Below, piece after piece: positions 63,183-64,000 of a stretch of 64,000 nt of DNA. Every line of letters begins with the position of its first letter. Positions within the stretch are counted from its first letter, which is position 1. Origin of the DNA: Thuidium tamariscinum (taxonomy: Eukaryota > Streptophyta > Bryopsida > Hypnales > Thuidiaceae); the NCBI GenBank assembly GCA_947034885.2, contig OX344750.2, forward strand, positions 34,210,821-34,274,820, written 5' to 3'. The position numbers and the translations under genes were made by a program. Below the pieces are notes generated by a model, which saw only the letters and a list, made by a program, of their open reading frames with translations, was not told where the DNA came from and searched no databases.

Positions 63183-64000
63183 AACAATGCTTTCAAACTC
63201 CTATTTCTACAAACACATCGTAATTCTGTGTTTGTTTGCAAGAGTATTCACCGAAAAATCATCCCTGATTTGGATGAATGAGGCAAAGATGAATGTGTAA
63301 TTAGAAGTGCCCCTGCCTGCCTTCGTGGTGTTGTTGGCAGCTTGTTTCGGTGATGGCTGTGTGATTTTCGGAGGTGGGTGCGTTGTAGTTGCCGCGATCG
63401 ATGACGGTGGTAGCTACGAACTTGCATTGAAAATTTCGGAGCGAGATGGTGGACTATTAAGGCCGGCGATGTAAACAAGAAGTGGGCGCAAGTTTTTATG
63501 CTTGCGAAATTCGTAATTTGTTTGGGTTGTGCGCGAGTCAGGCAGCGATGGTTTGGGCTTTGAGAGCTGGGGACCCTACCCTTGGTATGCTCTCCTTTAA
63601 TATGCGCTCTCCAGTTTGGAAGGTCAAGTCGTCTGCATTGCCTAATTCTGAAACATGCGAAAGTTTACGTCAATGATGCAAGATGCAGATGTTTGTAAAG
63701 TATTTCAGCCTGATATTTTCGTAGCATCCTTTCATGCAAAATCTCTTTGTTATCGTATTTGACTCTGAAACCCTTCGGAAACCCTAAATTGCACAAGAGG
63801 GATTTGGTGTTGAAATTTTGCATACTCTTGGAAGAGGAGTAATGTATGTTCTGTGCAAGATTTAATTACAAAATCTTATCAGAACATCGGGTTCATCTAT
63901 ACTTCAGTCTCCAGCAGGGTGTGTGCCTAATGATTCAAAATTTACTTCTATATATGGTTGAGATTTCTTTTTACGACATGGATCAATTTTTCTATTGGAC
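63183..64000. other. Upstream region of TAD1; possible divergent transcription unit
   Basis: Balanced composition immediately upstream of TAD1 suggests promoter and leader sequence. On the plus strand an open frame at 63,482-63,676 (starting MGASFYACEIRN, with an inner MVWALRAGDPTL) has no recognised domain and could be the first exon of a divergent gene continuing outside the window. AAACCCTAAATT at 63,780-63,791 is telobox-like. Confidence 0.25.

Overview
The window looks like nuclear DNA of a land plant. Five protein-coding genes with plant-type proteins, each split by short GT-AG introns, sit in long AT-rich intergenic DNA full of short inverted-repeat elements and microsatellites. The wide spacing (about one gene per 13 kb), the small number of exons in the aldehyde dehydrogenase gene, and the abundance of short terminal-inverted-repeat elements suggest a non-seed plant, perhaps a moss. 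That placement is an inference. I see no rRNA, tRNA, CRISPR array, organellar gene cluster or virus-derived element.

Layout. 1-7.4 kb: no recognised gene, with nested inverted-repeat elements at 1.2-1.8 kb. 7.39-9.14 kb (-): Mediator subunit MED9, five exons. 12.54-14.04 kb (-): RNA polymerase subunit RPB9, four exons. 14.4-22.2 kb: AT-rich repeat land. 22.26-25.18 kb (+): GC-rich promoter region and a three-exon methylmalonate-semialdehyde dehydrogenase gene. 26.6-34.15 kb (-): a 14-exon gene for a large membrane-anchored GT4-type glycosyltransferase, convergent with the dehydrogenase gene. 34.5-57 kb: no recognised gene, but a dense collection of dispersed repeats, including a long hairpin at 41.5-42.3 kb, a tandem duplication at 43.4-43.9 kb, two Tourist-like elements and two copies of a small element with 9-bp flanking repeats. 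57.3-58.6 kb: a compositionally gene-like stretch that I could not assign. 58.87-63.18 kb (-): tRNA-specific adenosine deaminase TAD1/ADAT1, nine exons. All exon joins were worked out by hand from splice sites, phase and recalled family sequence.

The genes are housekeeping genes. MED9 and RPB9 both serve RNA polymerase II transcription, TAD1 edits tRNA, MMSDH acts in mitochondrial valine catabolism, and the glycosyltransferase is a plant family of unknown acceptor. They do not form a single pathway. The most unusual content is the repeat landscape, in which several short element families are nested in one another and many ends carry a shared TTAACCC-TAAA motif.
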